A stretch of 64,000 nucleotides of DNA from Plasmodiophora brassicae (lineage: Eukaryota > Endomyxa: Phytomyxea > Phytomyxea > Plasmodiophorida). Shown here piece by piece: positions 33,550 to 44,059 of the stretch. The position numbers and the translations under genes are program-made. Location: contig CP145419.1 of assembly GCA_036867785.1 (NCBI GenBank), positions 744,001-808,000 of the forward strand, written 5' to 3'. Under the pieces are notes generated by a model. It searched no databases. It saw nothing but the letters and a program-made list of their open reading frames with translations, and was not told where the DNA came from. Position 1 is the stretch's first letter. Every line of letters begins with the position of its first letter.

Positions 33550-34983
33550 CGCTGGGAGACCTCCCGATTGACACTCAATCTGGAATCCATAATTGCCCGC
33601 TTACCTCGGTTCTGCAAGACCATCAGGCTGGGCATAAGCAGTGCCGACGTGAAGTTGAGGGACCGTTATCGGCATTTCGTGGCGGGTGGTGCATATCAGG
33701 CCAAAGCGATACCTGCTGCAGCGACTTCTTCGGAAGCGGATGTTCTCCCGAGGACGGCGGGCGAGGCAACACACGTTGGGCGGCAGCGTGTCGCGCCCGT
33801 CGACCTGCAACCTGGATGTGTTCCAAACGGTCATGACGTACCGGAGGGGCGCCCTCAGTGCAGGCGACGACGGCGCGCTCGGTCATGAGTCAGACCAACG
33901 TACCACGGCGCAGCAGCATCGATCGATCGGCAATGCCCTGATGGCAGGCTCCCTTGCCACAGCGACTGCCAGGCAGCACTCATCATATGCTGAAATAGGG
34001 ACCTCGTTACGACATTGTGGTGTGTCATCCCACCCAATCTGAGCATTCGGAGCCGCTGGTCCTGGATATACCGGGGTCAGCCGAAAATAATCAAACGACG
34101 TGAAGAAATCAAACCCCGAGCGAAGCGAGGCGCCTTCCACCGCAGCAACAAAGGCAATGCATGGTCGATCGAGGTACAGGCTACAACTATCGATCCCGGA
34201 TTAACGAATCAAAACACGATGCACGCTAGCGTTCATTGTTGTGCCTGCGCTTCCGGACGCTGGATCGAGTCACGAACGACGATGGAGAAGTCGGACACTT
34301 GGTCTTGTCCTTAATGCCGGGACACTTTTCTTTGCCGCACAGGAAATAAATGCCGTCGATCAAATGGCCGTTTCTGCACGTTGGCGATTCTCGCCGGCGC
34401 TTATTGGTCTACTGACAAAAATAATTGGTTATGGGCCGGCTTCACCTTCAGCCAAGTCGGCTGCGTACCAATGCGAGGTTGAGAGGATGATGTCGCAGCA
34501 GCCTGCACGATTTTTGTTTATAGCGCACACGACAGCAATCACGAACCAAACCTGTGTGGGGAAAGGGGCCAGCAGGCGCATTGGTGCGACTGTGTCCACG
34601 AGAACTACCGGTTCCGTTACAGCAGCCTGAAAATATTGTCAGTAGAATGCAAAATAGAGATGAGGCATAGTCGCTGTACTCGGTCGGGCGTGCGATGATC
34701 GATTCGACAAGCGGATGCGGCTGGATCAGGACAAGTAATCACAGAAACAACCTGAACAATTGGTCAGCGAATGCTCACCACGGTCGGTATACAAAGGCGA
34801 AAGCTGTACCTGCGTGGGAGCCGCGTCTACAACAACGTCTGCTGTCGTCGACTGCAACGACGGGACGGCGTGCAGGCACAACTTATTGAGTACCGGAAAC
34901 GTCATCATTCCTGCCTCTTGACCTGCTGAATCGGCGCTAGCGAGACAACGAAAGGCTGGGGACAGGTGACTGGACACGGTTAT
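33550..34983. other. 1.4-kb stretch without a supported gene
   Basis: Short frames are open on both strands (for example + 34241-34630), but none has a recognisable domain, a signal peptide or a consistent chain of splice sites. No repeats or RNA genes were seen. It borders LTR element A2 on the left. Confidence 0.35.
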
Positions 34984-37100
34984 TCAATAAGCAACCCGCA
35001 ATAGAAATCGATTTGGCAGATTTAAACCAACCGGAAGAGATTCTGCAGCGTGCCATACACGAAGTTCTGTTTGTGAAGTTGTGCAATACTGTGGTCCTCC
35101 CATACCAAGACAGTCACTCCTGCAGCATGCGTATTCAATGCCATTACGAAGTTCGCTCTGACCGCGACATCGTCGAGGGCGACGAGCAGGCGGATTGTCT
35201 GCTGGATAATTCTGGCGCGGCAGATTTGCGATGGCTTTCTCGTTCAACAAAATCGGCACAGACGGCCTAGCAACCATTGCTGGCGCAAGCGTGCTAAGCG
35301 ACCCTAACAGAGCCGACCGTCGAAGTTCGTCGATAACCCGTTCGTACTTCCGGCGGTCTGCGAGAACCGCATCGGTTTTCGACATCCGTTTCAGCCTCTG
35401 CTCGATAAAGATCGTTGGCTTCGGCAATATTGTCGATCCATTGACATACACAAAATGCCCATTATCGTCGACGTCGTTCCACCGCTTACACAATCGGTCA
35501 GCGGACAAATTGGGAAGTGACCGGACAAGAACGTTGAGAAACTGTAGTGAACCCTGGCAAAAGTTCAGGAACGGGAGTTCGGTGCCGAACCTTGCAGCCA
35601 GGAAACGTGATGAGGGGCTTAGATTGTCTTTAGACAAGCGCGCGGAGGCTTCCACAATGGCAGTAGTTTCAATTACCAAGGGACTGGGAACGATTCCAAA
35701 GCGTTCACCAACAGGAGCGAAATCTGCAGGGATAATGCGGTCAGGATGCTCAACGTACGTACCCGCGCGACGTTCGCATAAAAATTTGAATATCGTCTTC
35801 GATCCACGAATGATGATGATGAAGGTCGGGAACGAATCCGCGGCTTTTCTTAATGGTGTTGTTATAACGGAAACAACGCCAGCGCGACAGCGCCTCAATA
35901 CGTTCCGGACCACAAGTGTACGAGTCGAGGTATTTTCCACTCCATATGAAAGCTAGCTTCAACGTCATTTTCTCCCCGTATAGTGCGGTACGTCATAAGT
36001 CCATTCGAGTCCTTGCCATCCTCGAAGTAATAATTGACATCGCCGTGGTCACTGTAGACACCTTCTAGAACGTCAGTTAGCAGAGAAACTGCCTATCAGC
36101 AGAAAAAAGTGGCTGCGATTGTGATCCGGTTCGCATGAAGCCGAAGCACAGAACCACCGATAGCAGGCGCCGGAACAAGTCCATAGGTGGCGGCTTCAAC
36201 AGCTTGATGCGTTTGAAGACAAAATCGTCCGTTGGCTTATGCTTCCTGCGAAGAAACTCGTCCATCGCCGCCGATTCGTCGCCGCCGTGCTGCCCAACCA
36301 AGAACGCCATGACGTTAGCGAAGTCTTCCTTATCATATAAAGAAAACGCATCGCTCATTGCGTACATCCAATGTTTGCGCAGTACTGGATGCCCTAACGG
36401 TGCGGGCTCCAGGCGTTTCATTCCATGAAACTGGTCCTGGGTGACACCAGACACATATGAAGTTCGATGGACGTACCCATGCCCCATGTCGCATTTGTAC
36501 AAGAACTCGACGAACTTTCCGAAAGCAGTGAGCATCGTCTTGTCGTCATTTTGCAAGTTGGGAAGTTCCGGCGCTTTGCATTCTTGCATCAGCATGCATC
36601 CTAGCTGGACATAATCGATGTCGACATTCGCAGGCGGTTGCGACGATGGCGTCGAAGACGGCACAGGATCCACTGGAGATATTGGAACACTGTCAGTGTC
36701 TCTTGCCCTTTCCCTATTTCCAAGGTCGTCGGCCCAGCCATCACGAAGACGAGATATTGGAAGCGTAACCTCAAACGGACAGTCGCCGAATTCACAAAGT
36801 GCAGTCGTAGAACCCGAAGGCAGGGTTTCTAACGCCCGGTCGCGTAGAAATGTTCGTGTGCACAGCAGCGCGTTTGGCACGACAACATCGACGACAACAA
36901 CACGAGCGTGCGTCAACGGTCTGTCACGCCGAGCGAACACGGAGCTCAGTCCAGCTCGCCAGACTCTCACCAGGTCGAAACTTGTCCGGAAAGGTCCGAC
37001 AGGACTCCCAAATGTCCCTGTTGGTGTCCCTGAGGCGCATAGCGTCTGCTGCAGTAGTATTGGATAGTTGTCAACACATTTCTTAAAAGTGGTACAAACC
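34984..37100 (-). CDS. Unrecognised multi-exon protein, start uncertain
   Basis: Three exons are supported: about 37100-36158, 36092-35902 and 35848-34984, with introns 36157-36093 and 35901-35849. The last two exons total 1056 nt, an exact frame. The first exon is open upstream to about 37100 without an ATG, so either an upstream exon is missing or the start is the internal ATG at 36595. The protein (about 470-660 aa) has no signal peptide or span. Notable stretches are YVHRTSYVSGVTQDQFHGMK, VYSDHGDVNYYFEDGKDSNG and VYVNGSTILPKPTIFIEQRL, with a basic C-terminus (PPARRPRR). Its style recalls effector-like or transposon-associated proteins of protists, but I cannot place it. Confidence 0.5.
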
Positions 37101-37189
37101 GGCCGCTAAATGTGGTCAAAGTGGCATCTATTAATAGTTTACCACTTTTTATGAGGCCTGGGATAACGTTACCTACATCCCAAGGCGCT

Positions 37190-37295
37190 CAGTTGCCACA
37201 ACGCACTTTTTACGAACGCACTGGGCGCAATCTACGAAGGCACTGGACGCACTTTTTACGAAGGCACTGACGCACTTCACGAAGCCACTGGGACC
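37190..37295. repeat. Imperfect short tandem repeat
   Basis: Three to four degenerate copies of a 20-25 bp unit centred on ACGAAGGCACTGG and GCACTTTTTACGAA lie just upstream of the zinc-finger gene. A 60-bp hairpin-like stretch with AAAAGTGGTA and its complement (37084-37093, 37138-37148) lies next to it and may be a tiny MITE. Confidence 0.5.
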
Positions 37296-37411
37296 TATCA
37301 CCCCGGTAAATCACGGACTTCGGAGCGCCGCCCAGAGGGAAACTGCGCGGCCTGGCGCCGTCCTCATTCTGCAATCTGCTGCTGGTGCATCCACGAGCGA
37401 CGCCGACGTCA

Positions 37412-38288
37412 ATGGCGCTTTGGAAATCGTGCGCAGCATTGCTCTTCGCGGTCCTAGCCGGCGGCCGCTGCGCTCTCGGGCCCGATGACGACGTCGACCG
37501 CGACGCAGTCGAGACCTACTTTGACCTGAATATGGCGTGGAATGCTGATGACCACGACATGACGTCAAACGCGGTGCCCAACCACGCCCACGCTCCCTTT
37601 ATGGGCGCTGATGACGCCGATGGCGACGTCGACAGCGACGCAGTCAAGACCTACATTGACCTGAATATTGCCTGGTATGCTCATCGAGACCTAGACCACA
37701 GTATGACGTCAGACAAGGTGCCGGACCACGCCCATCGCTCCTTTTATTGCCGCTGCTGACATCTGGCAGGGAATGAACGACATCGGCAACCTGGGCGACG
37801 CCGGCGACGATGTGGCGATGTCAACGGCAGCGTCGAGCGTGGGACGTCGTCACATCGAGCGGAACGATGACGTACGCGCTGCAGTACCGGCCGGTACCTC
37901 TAACTGCGGAACGATGCATGATGCAGGGTCGCACGCCATAGATCACCAGCTCAGCGCCACGTCGGCCTGGGCTTCGGCGGGCGTCGCCAGCTACATGCAA
38001 CAGCAGCTAACGACGTCTAACGTTGACGCTGGGGAGACAACGTCCAGCTCGGTCCCGAAGTACATATACCCGGAAGTTGCCTGTACCCATTGCGGCAAGG
38101 AGGTCGCCAAACGCAGCCGACTTCGGCACCGGAAGTACCATTGCCCGGCTCGCAAGGTGCAGACCGCGTTGTGGTATTGCCAATGTTGCCCGTATCCAAG
38201 GTCATTCATCCGCCACGATTCCCTGCTCAAACACCGGAGGAAACGTCACACGAAAGACCAGGAACAGGCAAGCCCACCATTTCAGTGA
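37412..38288 (+). CDS. Signal-peptide zinc-finger protein, copy 2 (intact)
   Basis: Two exons (37412-37717 and 37770-38288) with a 52-nt intron encode 274 aa. A signal-like leader (MALWKSCAALLFAVLAGGRC) is followed by two Asp-rich tandem units (DLNMAWNAD, DLNIAWYAHRD), a Ser/Thr-rich spacer with the TTSSSVP linker, one C2HC-type finger (CTHCGKEVAKRSRLRHRKYH) and one C2H2 finger (CQCCPYPRSFIRHDSLLKHR). If unspliced, the first frame would end SFYCRC at 37759. The splice is preferred because the phase joins perfectly and copy 1 has the same arrangement. If the leader is cleaved, this would be a secreted DNA- or RNA-binding protein; the alternative is that the leader is not functional. No known family. 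Confidence 0.65.
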
Positions 38289-38869
38289 AGGCACAGAATC
38301 GGAACTCGTCACAGGCTTCCTGGTCGTGCCTCGCCGGTTGGCACGGTTCGCACGGAAAGACATGCCCCATGGTCGGCAGGAGCCATAAGCAGGATCGTTG
38401 GGAACATCGATCACAGGGCGGACGCTGACGCGTACCGTCGTCACCACCAGACGGGATCTGCCTGCACGTACACGACAGGCAGGTCGAGCAGCGTCCAGAC
38501 AGGCGCAGGACTCGCGCCGTCGTGTCGGCAAAGGACTGCGACGCGCCTGGCACACGCTTCGACAGACGCGGGTTCGTTCCTTGGGCGAGCACCTGCATGT
38601 TGTCAGTCGACCGCAAGGGTCGCCTAGCTCGCCGATAACTGAGATTCAGTATGCCTGCTGCACATTCTCCCATATCACGAAGCCACGCGTTAGAGACCTA
38701 TCCACTTTAGAAGACGAGGCTGTGGATTGCATTCTCGCTATCCTGCCTATGTAATGTAGACTGTAAAATCGATGGCTCTGGAGTGCATAGCAATCGTCGT
38801 CATCTGTTGCTGATCACGCACCGATCTGTCGTCAGCAGTGGCCGCCGCTTCGACGTTGCTCCGTCGTAG
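38289..38869. other. Spacer after zinc-finger copy 2
   Basis: No supported gene. Its first ~55 bp (to 38341) is homologous to 17268-17320 plus the reverse complement of 28338 downward, which makes it the reference for the undisturbed arrangement of the copy 1 locus. A + frame 38398-38754 is open but lacks recognisable features. Confidence 0.4.
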
Positions 38870-39130
38870 TACGATCCGGCGCACAAAGTCGCCGGAACGA
38901 TGATGCATGATCCCGCGTCGCACGGCACGACAACATGGGCGTCGGTGGACACCACCAAGTACATGCTTGATGTTGCTAGGCGGACGCGGGCTTCGTAACG
39001 CTCAACAGCAGCATTTGACGTGTACCGTTGATGCTGGGGCCATGTGTGTCCATTGCGGCCAGCGGTTATCCACCAAACATACCCGAGACCGGCACCAGAA
39101 ACACAGGGTGGCCAGGTTCCCCAAGTTCGC
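38870..39130 (+). pseudogene. Fragment of a third zinc-finger paralogue
   Basis: The DNA resembles copy 2 around 37910-38105: a GATGCATGATC start, a TCGCACG patch, AACAGCAGCA, then TGATGCTGGGGCCA leading into a finger CVHCGQRLSTKHTRDRHQKH. Reading frames are broken between the homologous patches, and the fragment stops at about 39110-39130, so it is treated as a relic of the same family. Confidence 0.5.
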
Positions 39131-39201
39131 AGGGCACCTGTTCGCCCTACGCCCGGAGCACCGATACTCATAATGGCGTCCTGCTCCATGTACGTATTGG
39201 T

Positions 39202-40891
39202 CTAGTCGGCATGCGGGTGGGGCCTCGTTGGTGGCAGGTGGTCCCCTTCCAGTCGCAGCGACCCGTCGTCGTTCACGATATGGTCCGGTGCCGGGACGCC
39301 CAGGTGCACGATGCGGTCGCCTTGCACGTTGGACGGGTTCGTCGACTTGCCAACGACGACGCCGTCCTCGGGCGCTTTCACCTTCGCCTGGACGAACCCT
39401 GAACAACAACAACAACAGCACGTTGCTTCGTGTGACACGTTCCTGTACGAAGCAGGCGGGCCACCGTTCCGCTACCGAATATGTCGACGACCGACGCGAT
39501 GCACTGGCCCTTGACGACGCGGTCGCCCACGTTCGGGTACACGTCGAGGATGCCGCCCTTCTGCTCGCCAGCACGCGATCAGCACACAGGCGAGAGGCGG
39601 CGTCGGGCGCCCATTACGATGGTGTGAATCCAGTACGAGTGCACGCAGGCGATCGTCGGCGGCATCGTCTCGTTCAGGTCGTGCATGTCGGGCGCGTCGA
39701 CCACGCCGAGGTGGTCCAGGACGCGGACAATGCCCGTGTACGTCCTGTGGATCAGGTCGCGGTCGAACGCCACACACTCGCCGATCTGGACCGCCAGGCA
39801 GTCGATCCCGTTCGCCGTGCACGCCGCCCGCAGCGTCCCGTCGCGATCCGGCCTGGCCACCTGCACCAGCACAGCCCGCCCCCGGTTGTCAGGCGATCTG
39901 TCGCTGTCGACCGACCCCCGCAACCGACATGGTGGACGATGATCTGCGGCTGGAGCCACCTGGCGATCCGGGCCACCGACCTGCTCCTCATGTCGCCCCG
40001 CACGTAGAAACTGTTGACGCGCGTTCAGACGCGAATCGGAGGCGAACGCGCGCCAGACGACCGACCTGTTGTCCCGGCCGAAGCTCGCCGTGTGCCTGTG
40101 TGTGTGGCGACACGCGTCAGTTCCGTTTGGGTCGTGCGCGCGCGCCTCCCGACAACGCAACGTACAGGTCCAGGATCAGGGTGCAATGCCGCAGGACGCG
40201 GTCGAACAGGTTCCTGGCGAACTGTCTGGCCCGGGTCTCCTTCGACGGGTCGCGGTCGTCACCGGGGAGGCCCGCGCCGAGGAAGCTCCGGTTCAGGTCG
40301 GCGCCGTCCACGTAGAACCGGGACGTCGTCTGGAACCCGTACTGTGCAAACGTCAGCGACGTCGGGTACGAAGAGGACGCCCAATCGTACCTGGTTGCAG
40401 CAGGGGATGGCCACTACGGAACCCTTCATGTCCATGACCAGGTGCGACAGCGAATGGAAGATCTGTGGGATCGGTGTCAGGGGGCGTGCCGGTGCAACGT
40501 GGCCGGTCGGTGGCTGCCGGCTGCCTTCTGGATGGTCGGGATGCCGGACGATTCGTTGCCATGGAGGGCGGCGGTCAGGCCGACGACGGTGCCGCCCGGC
40601 TCGGCGCCCTTGGCGAGCATCACCGGGACGCAGACGGGCGACCCGAACGAGTCGGACACGGTCTCGACCCACATGACGCTGATCTGGCCCTGTGGGGCAG
40701 CGTGAATCGGGCAGGCAGGGTCGCTCCTCGCGGGCAGGATACGCCACCGTTGGCCACTCGTCGATGACGAGCGACTGGACCGTCGGGATCGTGACGACCG
40801 GCTTCGAGCTGAAGTAGTACAGGATGTCGTCGATGGAGTGGTTACGAAGCAGGCCACGCGGCGATGGGCCGGCGTCGCGAGTCGTCGACAT
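39202..40891 (-). CDS. Succinylglutamate desuccinylase / aspartoacylase family zinc hydrolase
   Basis: The family removes acyl groups from N-acyl amino acids through a carboxypeptidase-like zinc site. Nine exons have introns 40747-40690, 40524-40463 (GC-AG), 40390-40342, 40165-40096, 40065-40011, 39928-39861, 39617-39564 and 39475-39399. They total 1197 nt (398 aa), an exact frame. Diagnostic blocks appear in family order: GLTAALHGNESSGIPTIQ (zinc His and Glu), FYVDGADLNRSFLGAG, LILDLHTASFGRDN (third zinc ligand), RWLQPQIIVHH, and CLAVQIGECVAFDRDLI with the catalytic Glu. A C-terminal biotinyl-like half reads GGILDVYPNVGDRVVKGQ then VKAPEDGVVVGKSTNP. This long form, with the C-terminal lobe, is commonest in bacteria, so an old transfer is possible. 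The start 40891 is the first ATG in frame. The substrate is unknown. Confidence 0.88.
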
Positions 40892-41001
40892 CGCTCCAGG
40901 GGCGTAGGTCCTGTGTGACAGCACCTGGGCCGTGATGGAGCCCGGCCCAGAGAGATCGATGACCCGCTTCGTTACGACGACGGCGGCCCCCGGGTGCGTT
41001 T

Positions 41002-41831
41002 TTACTTCTTACGATCCAGCTTCCATCTGTACACAGGGACGGCATCGGCGAGCGGTTCGCCAAACTCGTCGACCGGGGCGGGAAGTTTCACGCGGCGCCC
41101 CTTGCCGAGCAGGTTCTTCTGCACGCGTATTCGCGCGATCTCCTTCTCCATGACGGCGGCGCGGTCCAGGCGCGCGCTGAGCTCCTTGTACGCGCGCAGG
41201 CGCTCACGCTGGATGCCCTGCAGGTCGACGTTGGCCATCTGGACGCGGGCGGAACCTAGTTGCGACGCACGTGGGCGGTCGTACGCGCGACCAGCTAACC
41301 CGGGCAAGGTCCCTAACAGCGCCACTGTCAGTTTCTGACGTACCGAACGACACCGGATCAGCACAAACCGAAATGCGACGTGGCATCGAAGGACGTCAAC
41401 TGGGACGGCTTGTCGACGAAGATCGTGTGCGTGTTCTTCGTCGCTGGGGTGTCGCTGAGCAGATGCAAGCTGCTCTGAAGGTTGTCGATACGAATGCGCT
41501 CTTCCTGGGCCTTTGAGGTCAGGTAGGCCAGGTCCTGCTCGGCGAACCGGCGGAACGCTGTCGCAGAGCGTTGCTCTGGGTCGATCCGGCGCTTCGCGAC
41601 GTGCACACCCTGCTTCGTCCGCTCGTTGACCATGGCATGGTAGAATTCATCCGGGTTCTTCAACGCGGCGCTCTCCCGCATGGCTCGCAGACGGTCCTCC
41701 TTCTTGTGGAAATCCCGCGCACGCTTGACATAGTCCTTGTGCTTTTCGAGTTGGCCGAGCTTCGCACGTGCTGCCGGCTGCGATCGCTCGCGATGGATAC
41801 GCCGCTTGCCGATCTTCACGAAGCTCGACAT
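41002..41831 (-). CDS. UTP11: UTP11, U3 snoRNP / small-subunit processome protein
   Basis: UTP11 is a nucleolar component of the SSU processome needed for 18S rRNA maturation. Two exons (41831-41369 and 41324-41002) with a 44-nt intron total 786 nt (261 aa, close to the human protein). The N-terminus has RRIHRERSQPAARAKLGQLE, KDYVKRARDFHKKEDRL and KNPDEFYHAMVNERTKQGVH, all diagnostic. The middle has LHLLSD and FDATSHF. The second exon reads AGRAYDRPR, a basic coiled region, and ends PVYRWKLDRKK, matching the family's Y-K/R-basic C-terminus. ATG 41831 gives the conserved start. It lies 110 bp upstream of the aspartoacylase-family gene, same strand. Confidence 0.93.
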
Positions 41832-41989
41832 GGTCGGCTCGAGGGTGGACGGCGCCTTGTGAAGCAAGTCCGTCGCGGACTCCGCCACGGACTTGACGGG
41901 TTAACCTCGACAACCGCGAGCTTGATCCTGTCGGCGTCGTGGCTCTCGTACAGTGTATTCAAGATGAGAAACGTCGCTTGCAGCTGCCC

Positions 41990-42424
41990 TCAGAGCGTTT
42001 GTGCACGTTGGCGAATGCGCCCTCTGTGGAAGATGCCATCGTAGATCACGACCGGTTTGTCGGAACCGACGATTTCGCTGACCTGCCCGGGGCCATCGAG
42101 GAGACCCTTCCGGAACTGGCCAGTCTGAACCAGGCGTCTGGTAGGATCGATGGCGCTGATGACGATCGTCTTGGTGCCGTGCCCGTCAGGCGCCCCGAAT
42201 TGCCAATCTCCGTAGTACGATATCCAGTCGCCGATCGCGCCTCCCCATCCGTGCGGAATGACGCCGCCGTGGTCGTCCCGAATCGCGAACCCTTCGTAGA
42301 CCAGGAACTGATTCGGGACCGCGAACTTGGCGTCGACGACGCCAAACACGTACTGCGTCCGGGGATGGAATTGTGAGGCCCTCACCACGGATGACAACCC
42401 CACAAGCAGGATCACGCGGAACAT
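41990..42424 (-). CDS. Secreted MORN-repeat-like protein
   Basis: A single exon encodes 144 aa from ATG 42424. It begins with a good signal peptide (MFRVILLVGLSSVVRAS) followed by a Phe/Tyr-rich mature region. At least two MORN-like units are visible (YYGDWQFGAPDGHGTKT and TGQFRKGLLDGPGQV), with a third degenerate one near YDGIFHRGRIRQ. MORN repeats usually mediate lipid or protein contacts on the cytosolic side, so a secreted form is unusual. An ATG at 42493 would bury the signal peptide behind 23 residues and is less likely. Confidence 0.6.
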   Translation of the reverse strand: MFRVILLVGLSSVVRASQFHPRTQYVFGVVDAKFAVPNQFLVYEGFAIRDDHGGVIPHGWGGAIGDWISYYGDWQFGAPDGHGTKTIVISAIDPTRRLVQTGQFRKGLLDGPGQVSEIVGSDKPVVIYDGIFHRGRIRQRAQTL

Positions 42425-42568
42425 GGTGATGCCCCAGGCGCAGACCGCAGGCACACTTCGTAGAATAATTACCTGCTGCGGAACCCTCGCCATAGTTGAC
42501 CCCGAAGTGTCACTCGACAGGCACCTTTTTTGTGGTGGTGGAGGGGGGCGGGGAGGCACTGGAAAGCT

Positions 42569-42744
42569 GGCAAGGCGCACCATTGACCATAGACGTCGCG
42601 ATTGGTACTTACTGTCCGAGAACCATTGAAGAAGATCTGCGACTCCCAAAACTTCAGAGGCGCTGCAGGCCCTCTGTTCCTACCTCAAATTCGCGACCGA
42701 TATGTGGACTATCGCGACGTCTATGGTCAATGGTGCGCCTTGCC
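42569..42744. repeat. 34-bp perfect inverted repeat around a 108-bp core
   Basis: 42569-42602 and 42711-42744 are exact reverse complements, starting GGCAAGGCGCACCATTGACC on the left. The core ends with TTCGCGACCGATATGTGGAC, nearly the same as a transposase segment at 43200-43219. No clear target duplication flanks the 176-bp unit. It may be a small MITE or a fold-back produced by rearrangement of the adjacent hAT element. Confidence 0.7.
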
Positions 42745-43561
42745 CCGTGATTCTGTCTTCCATGTGCATCGAAGAACAAATCGCGGCGTTGCAAGGTCAA
42801 ACGCACGTCACACTTCCGTCGCCACCTCGTCAGCGAACACAGTGACGTGTACACCGCGCCGTCGAAACCGACCGTCAATCAGGGCAAGACTAGACATTAC
42901 TTCAAGAGTGAAGGCGGTTCGAAGGTTGGTGGGAAACGGAAGGTTATGCCTTCTGCTGATTCACCAACGTCGACAGAGAGTACTCGGGGCGAAAACTGAT
43001 CGACTGGATTGTCACTCATTTCCAGTCGTTCACCGTTGTCGAGCTGGATGAGTTCGTGGAGTTCTGTGACTCGCTGAGACCCGAGTACCGGCTTCCATCA
43101 CGGGATACGGTTCGCGCACGGGTACTGAATCGGTGGCGAGAGGAGAAGAACAGGGTCAGGGCGCTGTTAAACACAGACCGAAAGGACAGGCGCCCTGGAT
43201 TCACGACCGATATGTGGACTTCTTCCGCTAAGCGTTGTTACATGGTCGTCGGCACGGTGCACTACATCGACGAGAATTGGGGGACGAAGCATTGCATTCT
43301 GGGTTTCGTTCGCGTGCTGTACCCGCACACGGGACAGCGGCTGGCACATCACTTTCTCCAAGTGGTTGCGGATATGGATCCTGACCTACTCTCCAGCGTA
43401 TGGACGATAACTGCTGACAATGCGTCGTCGAACAGTTCAATGGTCGACAGCATCAAAGGGTCCTTACAAGACATGATCACCAGGTCCTTCGGGCACTCTG
43501 TCCCGGTCGAACCGCCATGGCAAATGTCTCCTACGTCGACTTTCCGGCATTTGTATTTTTG
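42745..43561 (+). mobile_element. Decayed hAT transposase gene (BED-finger type)
   Basis: A BED-finger half (KRTSHFRRHLVSEHSDVY, about 42795-42850) and a linker are followed in another frame by a typical hAT catalytic core from about 42995: LIDWIVTHFQSFTVVELDEF, then PGFTTDMWTS (first catalytic Asp), VHYIDENWGTKH and WTITADNASSN (second Asp). A frameshift near 42995 (TGA in the finger frame at 42998-43000) separates finger and core, and the protein ends early at 43561, before the dimerisation domain. Terminal repeats were not found, so its limits are approximate. It could once have mobilised hAT-type MITEs, but its link to the one at 44060 is not shown. Confidence 0.75.
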
Positions 43562-43884
43562 AGTTCCGGAACTGCAGAACCGTGTTCCGGTGTTCCAGCG
43601 TGTTTCCGTATCTGCAGAGGTCTGTAAGTGTTTCCGGAGTGGCAAGCGGCACTTGTGCGTACGGATCGCGTGGAATTCCGCCCCGGTCCATTTTTTGGCC
43701 CCCTTGCGGCCCGGGAACCGTGCAGCCGACCAGAGCCTGAGTGGTAAATTAGTAGCGATGGCAAGAGCGCCGCGGGCATTTCGAAATCATTGGTGTTTCG
43801 TCATGGGTGGCGGCAAGCTCATATGGAAAGAGACTCCTCCCGGACCGCAGCAGGTGAAGTTGGAACGGCTGTTTAGGGACGGTG
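43562..43884. other. Spacer with a short host ORF cut by A3
   Basis: Mostly unique DNA. A + frame from ATG 43758 (MARAPRAFRNHWCFVMGGGK...) stays open up to the LTR of A3 and may be the 5' end of a gene interrupted by that insertion; I do not recognise it. Confidence 0.3.
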
Positions 43885-44059
43885 TGTGCCGGCTCCAAGC
43901 TATAAGACAAGAATAGCTGTGATCCGGCTAGGCCGCCCTAAGAATGACGGACATGCACGGAGTGCGCACGGAGTCCGCACGGCGTCCGTGGGAGCTGCAG
44001 GTCGGGGACACAGACGATTATACTACACGGCTGATATACCATCACCGTTGGGACGTCAC

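Noticed and set aside
34984-37100. Crinkler-type effector
   Set aside because: Length and style are reminiscent, but I could not find the LxLFLAK-type leader or a known C-terminal domain.
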